This document shows positions 16,222 to 23,092 of a stretch of 28,396 nt of DNA, piece after piece; positions within the stretch are counted from its first letter, which is position 1, and each line of letters opens with the position of its first letter. The stretch lies in assembly GCA_012517025.1 (NCBI GenBank), contig JAAYVT010000471.1:1-28396 (forward strand). Reading direction: 5' to 3'. The stretch is from Phyllobacteriaceae bacterium (lineage in GTDB: Bacteria > Pseudomonadota > Alphaproteobacteria > Rhizobiales > Ancalomicrobiaceae). Position numbers and translations under genes: made by a program. The notes under the pieces are model-generated. The model was not told the origin of the DNA. It saw only the letters and a program-made list of their open reading frames with translations, and ran no database searches.

Positions 16222-17886
16222 TCACCAGTTGCGGAAACGGGCCGGCGGGTTGTAGAGGCCGCCCGAAATGTCGACGAGGTCCCGCATGGAGCGAGCCGCG
16301 AGCAGGTCGCGATTGGCGCGAGCGCGATCGACGCCCAAGTCTTCGGGGGTCAGGAAGATGCGCGCCTCGCGCAGGCGACGGGTCTCGGCCGGATCGGCCT
16401 TCAGACCGACGTCCGTGTAACCGGCGACGGCGCGGATCGCGGCCATGCGGGCCGCCATGTCGGGCGCGCGGTTGAGGTAGGCGATGCCCTCCTCGGTGAC
16501 GATGTGCGTGACGTCGTCGCCGTAGATCATCACCGGCGGCAGCTCGAGGCCCGCGTTCTCGGCGAGCTTCCAGGCGTCGAGCTTCTCGACGAAGGTCGGC
16601 GCCCGCGCTTCGCCGAAGGTTTCGGCGCCCTGCACCACCAGACGCTTGCCGCGCGGCATGTCGCCGATCTGATCGGCCATGTGCGGCACTTCCTGGCCAC
16701 ACTTGAGCCAGCTGTCGGTGACGTGGCGCCGCCCCTTGGCGTCGCAGCCCATGTTCGGAGCACCGCCGAAGCCGGCGACGCGATTGGCGGTGGCGGTCGA
16801 GGAATTGCCCCACTCGTCGATCTGCAGCGTGCCGCCGATGAACATGTCGAGGGCGTAGTGGCCCGCCGTCTGGGCGAAGGCGCGGTTGGAGCGCAGCGAA
16901 CCGTCCGGCCCGGTGAAGAAGATGTCGGACCGCGCCTTGACGTAGTCCTCCATGCCCAGTTCACCGCCGAAGCAATGGATCGTGTCGACCCAGCCCGCCT
17001 CGATCGCCGGGATCATGGTCGGATGCGGGTTCAGCACCATGTGGGTGCAGACCTGCCCCCTCAGCCCGAGCTCTTCGCCATAGGTCGGCAGGATCAGCTC
17101 GATCGCCGAGGTCAGGAAGCCGATGCCGTGATTGATCCGCTGGACCTTGTACTCGGCGTAGATGCCCTTCAGCGCCAGCATGGCGAGGAGCACGTGGTTG
17201 TCGGTGACGAGACCCGGATCGCGGGTGAACAGCGGTTCGATGAAGAACGGCTTCGGGCTCTCGACGACGGCATCGACCCAGTCGGCCGGAATGTCGATGC
17301 GCGGCAATTTATCGACGATCTTGTTGACCTGAGCGACGACGATACCCTGCCGGAACTTCGTCGCCTCGACGATCACCGGCGTGTCTTCGGTGTTGAAGCC
17401 GGTGTAGAGGTTGCCCTCGCGATCCGCTTCATAAGCGCAGATCAGCGAGACGCGCGGCGTCAGATCCAGGAAATAGCGGCCGAACAGCTCGAGGTAGGTG
17501 TGGATGGCGCCGAGCTGAAGCTTGCCTTCGCGGATGAACTTGGCGACGCGACCGGCCTGCGGACCACCGAAGGCGAAGTCGAGCTTCTTGGCGATGCCCT
17601 TCTCGAACATGTCGAGATGCGAGGCGAGCGGCACGCAGGACTGCACCATGTGCAGATCGTGGATCTCGGCCGGATCGACCTGGTTGAGGCAATCGGCGAG
17701 GAAGTCCGCCTGCTTCTGATTGTTGCCCTCGATGTTGACGCGGTCGCCCGACCGGATCACCGCCTCGAGCAGGGCCACGGTGTCCTCGGCCTTCACGCGC
17801 TTGCCGGCGCCGATATAGGGCGCGGCGGCTTCCATGCGCTGGCGGGTGTCGGCTTCGAGCGTGTCCCACCGTCGATTGGTCTTCAT
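16222..17886 (-). CDS. madA: MadA, acetyl-S-ACP:malonate ACP transferase (MdcA/alpha-like)
   Basis: 554 residues from ATG 17886, the usual size. CoA-transferase-fold alpha subunit starting with RRWDTLEADTRQRMEAA. Diagnostic stretches include EGNNQKQADFLADCL, HCFGGELGMEDYVKAR, DEWGNSSTATANRVAGFGGA and APNMGCDAKGRRHVTDSW. It swaps acetate for malonate on the carrier MadE, the entry step of the cycle. The start codon overlaps the birA stop (ATGA at 17883-17886), so its translation depends on that of the biotin ligase. Confidence 0.96.
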   Translation of the reverse strand: MKTNRRWDTLEADTRQRMEAAAPYIGAGKRVKAEDTVALLEAVIRSGDRVNIEGNNQKQADFLADCLNQVDPAEIHDLHMVQSCVPLASHLDMFEKGIAKKLDFAFGGPQAGRVAKFIREGKLQLGAIHTYLELFGRYFLDLTPRVSLICAYEADREGNLYTGFNTEDTPVIVEATKFRQGIVVAQVNKIVDKLPRIDIPADWVDAVVESPKPFFIEPLFTRDPGLVTDNHVLLAMLALKGIYAEYKVQRINHGIGFLTSAIELILPTYGEELGLRGQVCTHMVLNPHPTMIPAIEAGWVDTIHCFGGELGMEDYVKARSDIFFTGPDGSLRSNRAFAQTAGHYALDMFIGGTLQIDEWGNSSTATANRVAGFGGAPNMGCDAKGRRHVTDSWLKCGQEVPHMADQIGDMPRGKRLVVQGAETFGEARAPTFVEKLDAWKLAENAGLELPPVMIYGDDVTHIVTEEGIAYLNRAPDMAARMAAIRAVAGYTDVGLKADPAETRRLREARIFLTPEDLGVDRARANRDLLAARSMRDLVDISGGLYNPPARFRNW

Positions 17887-18746
17887 GAGAATGCCCCCAT
17901 GTGGGTCTTCGGGTTGTGCGAAGGGATCCGGCCCACGGGCGCTTCCGTGGAGATTTCGCCGGAATGAACGTCGCGAACGGCGCCGTCGGCACCGCGGATG
18001 CGCAGCGCGCCGTCGGCGGCGAGGCCGACGAGCATGGCGCAGAGGTCTTCGTCGCCGTCGGTCAGATGGACGACACGTCCGAGATCGACCGCATGCGCGG
18101 TCCAGGTCGCGGCGAAAGCCGCGAGGCCTCGCCGTTCCCAGAGCCTCGTCCAGCGGTCGAACACACGTCCGAGCGTTTCGACGAAGGCCTCTCGATCGAC
18201 GGCCCGGCCGGCGAGCGTCGCGAGCGAAGTCGCCGGACCGCGCAGATCTTCTGGAAACTCGTCGTCGGCGATGGCGAGGTTGATCCCCATGCCGACGACG
18301 ACGCAGGCGAGTTCGCCGTCTTCGTCGCAGACGGCCTCGGCGAGGATGCCGCAGATCTTGCGGCCGTCGACCAGGAGGTCGTTGGGCCACTTGATGCCCG
18401 CCTCGACGCCGGTCGTCAGAGCGATCGTCTCGCGCAGGGCGACGGCGGCGAGAAGGGTGAGTTGAGCGGCTTGCGAGATCGAGCGGCGGGTGCGGATCAA
18501 CACCGACAGGCAGAGACTGCCCTCGACGGTGGAGAACCACGCCCGTTCGCCCTTGCCACGCCCGGCGTTCTGGTCGCGAGCGATCAGAACGGTGCCGTGC
18601 GCGGCGCCCTCTCGCCCCAGATCGGCGAGCAGGCGGTTGGTGCTGTCGACCGTCTCGACCTCGACGACGATCCCGCCGACACCCTCTCCGCCCGTGATCG
18701 CAGACTGCCGAACGGCTTCCGGGAAATGGAAGGTGGAATGGGTCAT
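17883..18746 (-). CDS. birA: Monofunctional biotin-[carrier protein] ligase
   Basis: 287 residues from ATG 18746, with GGAG nine bases upstream. The catalytic core has VETVDSTNR, the biotinyl-adenylate loop GRGKGERAW, KWPNDLLVDGRKICGILAE, and VVVGMGINLA. A C-terminal SH3-like domain follows (about 235-280). There is no N-terminal DNA-binding helix-turn-helix, so it is a ligase only, not a repressor. It makes biotinyl-AMP and attaches biotin to lysine. The obvious local target is K35 of MadF. Sitting between madB and madA with an overlap to madA, it is dedicated to this operon by position. A housekeeping copy probably exists elsewhere. Confidence 0.94.
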   Translation of the reverse strand: MTHSTFHFPEAVRQSAITGGEGVGGIVVEVETVDSTNRLLADLGREGAAHGTVLIARDQNAGRGKGERAWFSTVEGSLCLSVLIRTRRSISQAAQLTLLAAVALRETIALTTGVEAGIKWPNDLLVDGRKICGILAEAVCDEDGELACVVVGMGINLAIADDEFPEDLRGPATSLATLAGRAVDREAFVETLGRVFDRWTRLWERRGLAAFAATWTAHAVDLGRVVHLTDGDEDLCAMLVGLAADGALRIRGADGAVRDVHSGEISTEAPVGRIPSHNPKTHMGAFS

Positions 18747-18775
18747 GGGATCGATCTCCGAGGTCGAAGCCGGGC

Positions 18776-19990
18776 TCAATGCGGAGCGACGAGGCCGATG
18801 GTCGAGGCGAAGATGCCGACGGCGATGGCCGAGACGATCAGGCCGCAGATGTTGGCGCCCATCGCCACCGGCAGGATCATCGCGTAGGGGTTGTCCTGAG
18901 CCGCGACCTTCTGGGCGAGCTTCGCGGTCGTCGGCACACAGGACACGCCGGCGATGCCGATCAGCGGGTTGAAGCCGTTCTTGTTGAACATCCACACGAC
19001 CCAGCCGCCGAGCAGACCGCCGAGACCGGACACCAAGAGTGCGGTGATGCCGAGCACGAGGAGGATGACGACGCGGCTGTCGAGGAGAGTGGAGGCTTCA
19101 CACAGGACGCCGAGCACCAGACCGAGCATCAGGGTCGAAGAGTAAGTGATCGTCTTCTCGAGCAGCTCCTGATAGGCCTCGATCTCCGCTTCCTTGATGG
19201 CGACGCCGAGGAAGAAGGAGAGGATCAGCGGAGCGGCCACCGGCAGCAGCAGGCACAGCAGACCGGCCGCGACGATCGTGAAGATGAACTTCGACTTCTG
19301 CGAAACTTCCGGGAATTCCATGTCGCACTCGAGCGCACGGTACTTCGCCGGAACGAAGAGCTTCATCAGATAGGGATAGCCGGCATAGGTCAGCGACAGA
19401 TAGAGATAGGCGATGATCGAGATGGGAACGAAGAGTTCCTTGGCCATCACCAACGAGGCGAACAGCACCATCGGGCCGTCGGCGCCGCCGATCGAGCCGA
19501 CCGCGGCCGCCTCACCGGGCGTCAGACCACAGTAGTAGCCGATCACCAGGGTGACGAAGGTGCCCATCTCGGCGAAGATCGCGCAGGTCATCGCCGCCCA
19601 CGGACGGGCGAGAATGAAGGAGATGTCGGCCATCGACCCGATGCCGAAGAACAGCATGCAGGCGACCAGCGAGTTGGAGAAGGCGAAGTTGTAGATCGGC
19701 TGCAGGAAGTAGATCTGCATGTCGTTCACGAGCTGCAACGGATCCGAAATCATCGGATCGAGCATCAAGGTGCCGATCTTCTGGGCCTGCAGGAACATGA
19801 CGCCGGCGTTGACGCACATCATGGCGATGCCCATCGGCACCATGATCAACGGCTCGAGCGTCCGCTTGAAGCCCATGACGGCGAGGAAGAAGCCGAAGGC
19901 GATCAGGGCGAGGCGCGCGACGGCGATCGTCGGTTCCTGGATGAACAGGGTGCCGATGCCGGGAAAGATGGTGAAGAGTTGCTGCAACAT
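18776..19990 (-). CDS. madB: MadB, carboxybiotin decarboxylase, sodium-pumping membrane subunit
   Basis: 404 residues from ATG 19990, with a GAGGAGA ribosome-binding site. Member of the OadB/MmdB/GcdB family: about nine membrane helices, the catalytic re-entrant segment SIGGADGP with the essential aspartate at D171 (equivalent to D203 of Klebsiella OadB), and the C-terminal NPLIGIAGVSCVPTTAKLAQK segment. It decarboxylates carboxybiotin on MadF and couples this to Na+ export. Its presence means malonate decarboxylation here is an energy-conserving, membrane-bound reaction. A 37-residue membrane peptide is encoded 24 bases upstream. Confidence 0.96.
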   Translation of the reverse strand: MLQQLFTIFPGIGTLFIQEPTIAVARLALIAFGFFLAVMGFKRTLEPLIMVPMGIAMMCVNAGVMFLQAQKIGTLMLDPMISDPLQLVNDMQIYFLQPIYNFAFSNSLVACMLFFGIGSMADISFILARPWAAMTCAIFAEMGTFVTLVIGYYCGLTPGEAAAVGSIGGADGPMVLFASLVMAKELFVPISIIAYLYLSLTYAGYPYLMKLFVPAKYRALECDMEFPEVSQKSKFIFTIVAAGLLCLLLPVAAPLILSFFLGVAIKEAEIEAYQELLEKTITYSSTLMLGLVLGVLCEASTLLDSRVVILLVLGITALLVSGLGGLLGGWVVWMFNKNGFNPLIGIAGVSCVPTTAKLAQKVAAQDNPYAMILPVAMGANICGLIVSAIAVGIFASTIGLVAPH

Positions 19991-20014
19991 CAGGGTGATC
20001 TCCTCGAGCTCGGC

Positions 20015-20128
20015 TCACTCGGCCGAACCGGCCAGGGCCTTGTTGAGCAGGACGATCACCCCGATGACGGCGTAGGAGATCACCGCGGTGATCCCGTAGG
20101 CCATCAACGTGTAGACGACGACGTTCAT
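20015..20128 (-). CDS. 37-residue single-helix membrane peptide upstream of madB
   Basis: MNVVVYTLMAYGI is followed by one long hydrophobic helix to about residue 31 and the tail NKALAGSAE. The ATG at 20128 overlaps the mdcB stop (ATGA) and has a strong AGGAGA ribosome-binding site. It lies 24 bases upstream of madB. In oxaloacetate and methylmalonyl-CoA decarboxylase pumps a small one-helix gamma subunit (OadG/MmdD type) assembles the complex. This peptide could play that part, although it is far shorter and lacks the soluble tail that binds the carboxyltransferase. I am sure it is translated, less sure of its role. Confidence 0.75.
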   Translation of the reverse strand: MNVVVYTLMAYGITAVISYAVIGVIVLLNKALAGSAE

Positions 20129-21099
20129 GGGTTGTCTCCTGAGCGGAAGGAATTCGAAGCGAAGGATTCGAAGCGCGTGGTCGCCGAAACCGGGAACGCC
20201 CCGACCTCGACGAGGTGAACCGCGACGGTGACGGCGAGCAGGTCGGCCGCCCCGCCGGGGCTGAGCCGCCGCTCGACGCAGGCATTGCCGAAGCGATGGA
20301 TTTCGCCGATGCCGCGCTCGCCGAGCGCGCCACCGAGGTCGCGGATGCGCGACGCGCCGGCACGAACGAAAGCGAGGCCGTCGACACCCCCGCGCCACAG
20401 CACGGTGGTGTCTTCGGCCTCGGCGATGATGGAGATCAGGGCGTGGAGAAGAGCGCGATTGAGCGACGCGCCTTCGTCGAGGGCTAGGCGGAGCGCGGGA
20501 AGGCCATGCTCGACGACGGTCGGAAAGCCGGCTTCGACTTCGCCGCGAATACCGGTGACGCCGTGGCGGGCATGAAGAATTTCGCCGGCGGTCCTCGGTT
20601 CGTGCCGTCGCGAAACGAGTTCGCGCTCGACCAGCCCCTCGCAAATGGCGGCGACGGCGGCGCAGATCGCTTCGGCGGACGAAGAACGACGATCGTCGTG
20701 CGCGACGCCGGCGCCCGCAGCCACGAGACCGAGCGCGAACAACGCGCCACGCTGCGTGTTGACGCCGTTGGAGGCGGCGAGCAGAAGGCGATCGTAGTCG
20801 CGGCCGACGGCGCGCACCAACGGCAGCACCGCCGAAGGTTCCGCGGCATGGTTGAGGCCGATGGCGGCGCAACGGTTGAAACAGGGAGAGATGGCCCCCG
20901 ACGTCAGCAGGAACGTCTGAAGGTCCATGTCGTCGTGCGACCCCATCGAACGCGGGGTGACGAGGCCGGGCTTGGGATGAACGGAGATCTCGAGAAGAGC
21001 GCCCGTCAGGCAGGCAGAGCCGATGCGCCAAGCGGCAGGAAGAAATCCTTCTGCCCGGTGCGGCGCGAGATCGAGATCAGAAAGAGGCGACAAATCCAT
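20125..21099 (-). CDS. mdcB: Triphosphoribosyl-dephospho-CoA synthase (MdcB/CitG family)
   Basis: 324 residues from ATG 21099. An upstream in-frame TTG at 21165 is unlikely. Family motifs in order: EISVHPKPGLVTPRSMGSHD, the GVNTQRGALFALGL nucleotide loop, HGVTGIRGEVEAGFP, and LSPGGAADLLAVTVAVH near the end. It joins ATP and dephospho-CoA to make 2'-(5''-triphosphoribosyl)-3'-dephospho-CoA, the precursor that MdcG attaches to MadE. It is the first gene of the malonate operon, and the long untranslated divergent region lies upstream of it. Confidence 0.94.
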   Translation of the reverse strand: MDLSPLSDLDLAPHRAEGFLPAAWRIGSACLTGALLEISVHPKPGLVTPRSMGSHDDMDLQTFLLTSGAISPCFNRCAAIGLNHAAEPSAVLPLVRAVGRDYDRLLLAASNGVNTQRGALFALGLVAAGAGVAHDDRRSSSAEAICAAVAAICEGLVERELVSRRHEPRTAGEILHARHGVTGIRGEVEAGFPTVVEHGLPALRLALDEGASLNRALLHALISIIAEAEDTTVLWRGGVDGLAFVRAGASRIRDLGGALGERGIGEIHRFGNACVERRLSPGGAADLLAVTVAVHLVEVGAFPVSATTRFESFASNSFRSGDNP

Positions 21100-21194
21100 G
21101 ACGGCGATCCGTCGGATCGAGCCGGCAAGAGCGACGTCTTGCAGACGATCCGAAAGACGACGCAAGCATCGATCGATGCGCGTCGCACGGAGAC

Positions 21195-21219
21195 CACCGT
21201 CACGGTGTCACTTGTCACT
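21195..21219. repeat. Palindrome plus GTCAC direct repeats
   Basis: CACCGTCACGGTG (21195-21207, perfect six-base arms) is followed by GTCAC copies at 21200-21204, 21208-21212 and 21215-21219, spaced 8 and 7 bases. In the minus-strand RNA this gives two AAG triplets separated by four bases, the spacing of HutP-type NAG recognition, but only two are in phase. Confidence 0.4.
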
Positions 21220-21284
21220 TGGTGGATACCTGTTCCAGAAACCGTCGACTTCGGCGGAAAACGAACAGGATTGGGTGGGTCGAT

Positions 21285-21298
21285 CACAGATCTCTGTG
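21285..21298. promoter_or_regulatory. Palindrome CACAGATCTCTGTG
   Basis: Six-base arms CACAGA / TCTGTG around a two-base centre. A candidate protein-binding site in the divergent region. The arms could also form a small hairpin in the mdcB leader RNA. No known regulator site is recognised. Confidence 0.35.
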
Positions 21299-21370
21299 TC
21301 CAGTTCTCGACCCCGAACTCGGACGGACGAGTGAATGCCACTTTCGTCGATGTCCGTCAACCGCGACGGC

Positions 21371-21429
21371 GTGGATAAGTAGTCGAGCAGATGGCCGATC
21401 GCCGAATGTCACCGGCGATCGTATCCACC
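21371..21429. other. Nested stem-loop element
   Basis: The outer arms GTGGATA (21371-21377) and TATCCAC (21422-21428) enclose a perfect 8-bp inner hairpin, GATCGCCG / CGGCGATC (21397-21420, loop of 8). It would form in either transcript: about 87 bases before the HutP-family start on the plus strand, or in the far leader of mdcB on the minus strand. A candidate leader-RNA control element. Confidence 0.5.
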
Positions 21430-21515
21430 CCACTGCCCTCTCCCTCGAGAGTGTGGTAGGAGGCCCGCCCGGTCGCGGCGGTGTCGCCGAAAGTCGACTG
21501 GATCAGGACACGGTC

Positions 21516-21938
21516 ATGAAAATCGAGATCGACGCCCACCCAATCGGCAAACTCGCCATCCTCCTCTCGCTTTCGTCGAACGAAGAGGAAGAAACAATCC
21601 GCAAAAGTCTGGCGAAGGAAGGTCGCGTCCGCACGGCCGTGACCTGGGTCAGCGGACGCAAGACCGAGATCAACAAGACCTTCCCCCGCTCCATCATCAA
21701 TGCCGCGATGAAGGCGAACGTCGTACGCGACGCCCCGAGCGCCACTCACGCTCTGATCCATGCCGGGTTGGAGGCGCTCGGCGGCCTGATCCCACCCGTT
21801 CCCGGCGACAGCAGCCTCAAAGTCAAGGTCGCCGTCGTTTCGGACGGAAGCTGGGTGGCGGTCGCCGCCTACGGGGAATCGGCCTTTCTTCCCGAAACCA
21901 ACCACGAGCGGATGGGCCTCGGCGTCATGCATCTCTGA
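21516..21938 (+). CDS. HutP-family putative RNA-binding antiterminator
   Basis: 140 residues from ATG 21516 (AGGAC upstream). It aligns along its whole length with Bacillus subtilis HutP as I recall that sequence: HPIGKLAILLSLS with the HutP start, THALIHAGLEAL with SHALYHATMEAL, GSWVAVAAYG with GDWIAVSLYG, and NHERMGLGVMHL with EHETFGVGINHI. The three metal-binding histidines correspond to H78, H82 and H130, and Glu81 to E86. The Bacillus Arg88 position is proline here, so the ligand may not be histidine. HutP family proteins form hexamers that bind NAG-repeat RNA and block terminators. No hut genes are nearby. The divergent neighbour is the malonate operon, the likely target. The 3' end overlaps the transporter gene by 14 bases. 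Confidence 0.85.
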   Translation: MKIEIDAHPIGKLAILLSLSSNEEEETIRKSLAKEGRVRTAVTWVSGRKTEINKTFPRSIINAAMKANVVRDAPSATHALIHAGLEALGGLIPPVPGDSSLKVKVAVVSDGSWVAVAAYGESAFLPETNHERMGLGVMHL

Positions 21939-22956
21939 GAATGGCCGGCGGATCGATCTCCGACTTCCGCGCGGCGACGGAATCGCGTGCGTAACGGCGC
22001 GACAACCACGCACCGGTCATCAATTCGATCTGATGAAAGAGCATCACCGGAAGAAGGATCAGGCCGACTTGTTCCGGTGCGAACAGAACGCCGGCCATGG
22101 GAACGCCCGTCGCCAAACTCTTCTTCGCGCCACAAAAAACGGCTGCCGCTTCATCCGACCTCGAAAAGCCGAGCCACCGCGACGCAGCCCGCAGCGACAG
22201 GATCATGCCGCCGAGCAACAATCCTTCGAGAACGAAGACCGTCGAGAGCTCCTGCACGGAGACGGTCGACCACAGTCCCTGTCGGACGGCTCGACTGAAT
22301 GCGCCGTAGACGATGAGCAGAATCGAACTCCGGTCGGTCACCGCCACCAGCACCGCATGCCGCAGAACGAAGCCGCCGAACAAAGGCCGCAGCAACTGAC
22401 CTGCGACGAACGGCGCGACGATCAGACGTGCGATTTCCGAGATCGCCGCCACAGGGTCCGTGCCCCCCTGCAACGACAGCACGAGAGCGACGAGCAACGG
22501 CGTCAAAACCGTACCGACGATATTGGACAACGTCGCCGCGCACATCGCGGCGGGTACGTTTCCTCCGGCGATCGACGTGAAGGCGAGAGACGATTGAATC
22601 GTCGACGGCAACAACGTCAAGAACACCAAACCAATCACCAAAGTCGACGAGAGCAATCCGACCGGAACGAATAGAAATGCGTAGCCGACGATGGGAAACA
22701 TCACATAAGTGAATACGAAGATCAGTGACTGGAGGCGCCAATGCGTGAGCCCGCCGACGACGCGGCTCGGCGCGAGTTTGGTACCGTAGAGAAAGAACAT
22801 CAGCGTGATGGCGACGTTCGCCGCCGTTCCGACCCAGCCGACGGCCACGCCGCGCGCCGGGAACATGCTCGCCGAGACGAGTGTGATCACCAATGCGATC
22901 GTGAACGTGTCGGGAAGGAGGCTGCGTGCCGATTTGGGGAGGATGCGGGGGAGCAT
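21925..22956 (-). CDS. Bile acid:sodium symporter (BASS/SBF) family transporter
   Basis: 343 residues from ATG 22956. About nine to ten membrane helices, with the SBF-like (YfeH-type) stretches GTKLAPSRVVGGLTHWRLQ, LPSTIQSSLAFTSIAGGNVPAA, FGGFVLRHA and FCGAKKSLATGVPMAGVLF. Members are usually Na+-coupled organic-anion carriers or related to arsenite exporters. The substrate cannot be read from sequence. It converges with the HutP-family gene (14-base overlap) and diverges from a LysR regulator, which probably controls it. It may feed on the sodium gradient built by MadB, but that is speculation. Confidence 0.88.
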   Translation of the reverse strand: MLPRILPKSARSLLPDTFTIALVITLVSASMFPARGVAVGWVGTAANVAITLMFFLYGTKLAPSRVVGGLTHWRLQSLIFVFTYVMFPIVGYAFLFVPVGLLSSTLVIGLVFLTLLPSTIQSSLAFTSIAGGNVPAAMCAATLSNIVGTVLTPLLVALVLSLQGGTDPVAAISEIARLIVAPFVAGQLLRPLFGGFVLRHAVLVAVTDRSSILLIVYGAFSRAVRQGLWSTVSVQELSTVFVLEGLLLGGMILSLRAASRWLGFSRSDEAAAVFCGAKKSLATGVPMAGVLFAPEQVGLILLPVMLFHQIELMTGAWLSRRYARDSVAARKSEIDPPAILRDA

Positions 22957-23092
22957 TGTCTTCTTTCACTGGGCCGATCGGTGCCTCGACCGTCGTGTCC
23001 GTCAAATCGGCACGCTCCCCTTACTAGACAGACGGCGACAATTCCGGAATTCTGCATTCCATGAATTCTGCATTCGGATTTCGTGAACGACA
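22957..23092. promoter_or_regulatory. Divergent promoter region with direct repeats (transporter / LysR)
   Basis: 136 bp between divergent genes. GAATTCTGCATTC occurs twice, at 23047-23059 and 23063-23075, 16 bases apart, just before the LysR start. The interval also contains ATTC-CAT-GAAT, an interrupted dyad of the kind bound by LysR regulators (T-N11-A boxes). Probably the regulator's own operator. Confidence 0.55.

Larger units (their letters stand above)
21100..21515. promoter_or_regulatory. Structured divergent region between mdcB and the HutP-family gene
   Basis: 416 bp. It holds three copies of GTGGATA (GGTGGATAC at 21221-21229, GTGGATA at 21371-21377, and inverted at 21421-21429), palindromes at 21195-21207 and 21285-21298, and a GTCAC direct-repeat cluster at 21200-21219. 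A weak minus-strand promoter, TTGACG at 21360-21355 with CATTCA 17 bases later, would give a long mdcB leader containing most of these elements. Transcription start sites cannot be fixed from sequence. Confidence 0.5.

Noticed and set aside
21371..21390. NAG triplets AAG, TAG, GAG, CAG on the plus strand as a HutP binding site
   Set aside because: Their spacing is 3, 5 and 3 bases, not the regular 7-base period of known HutP sites.
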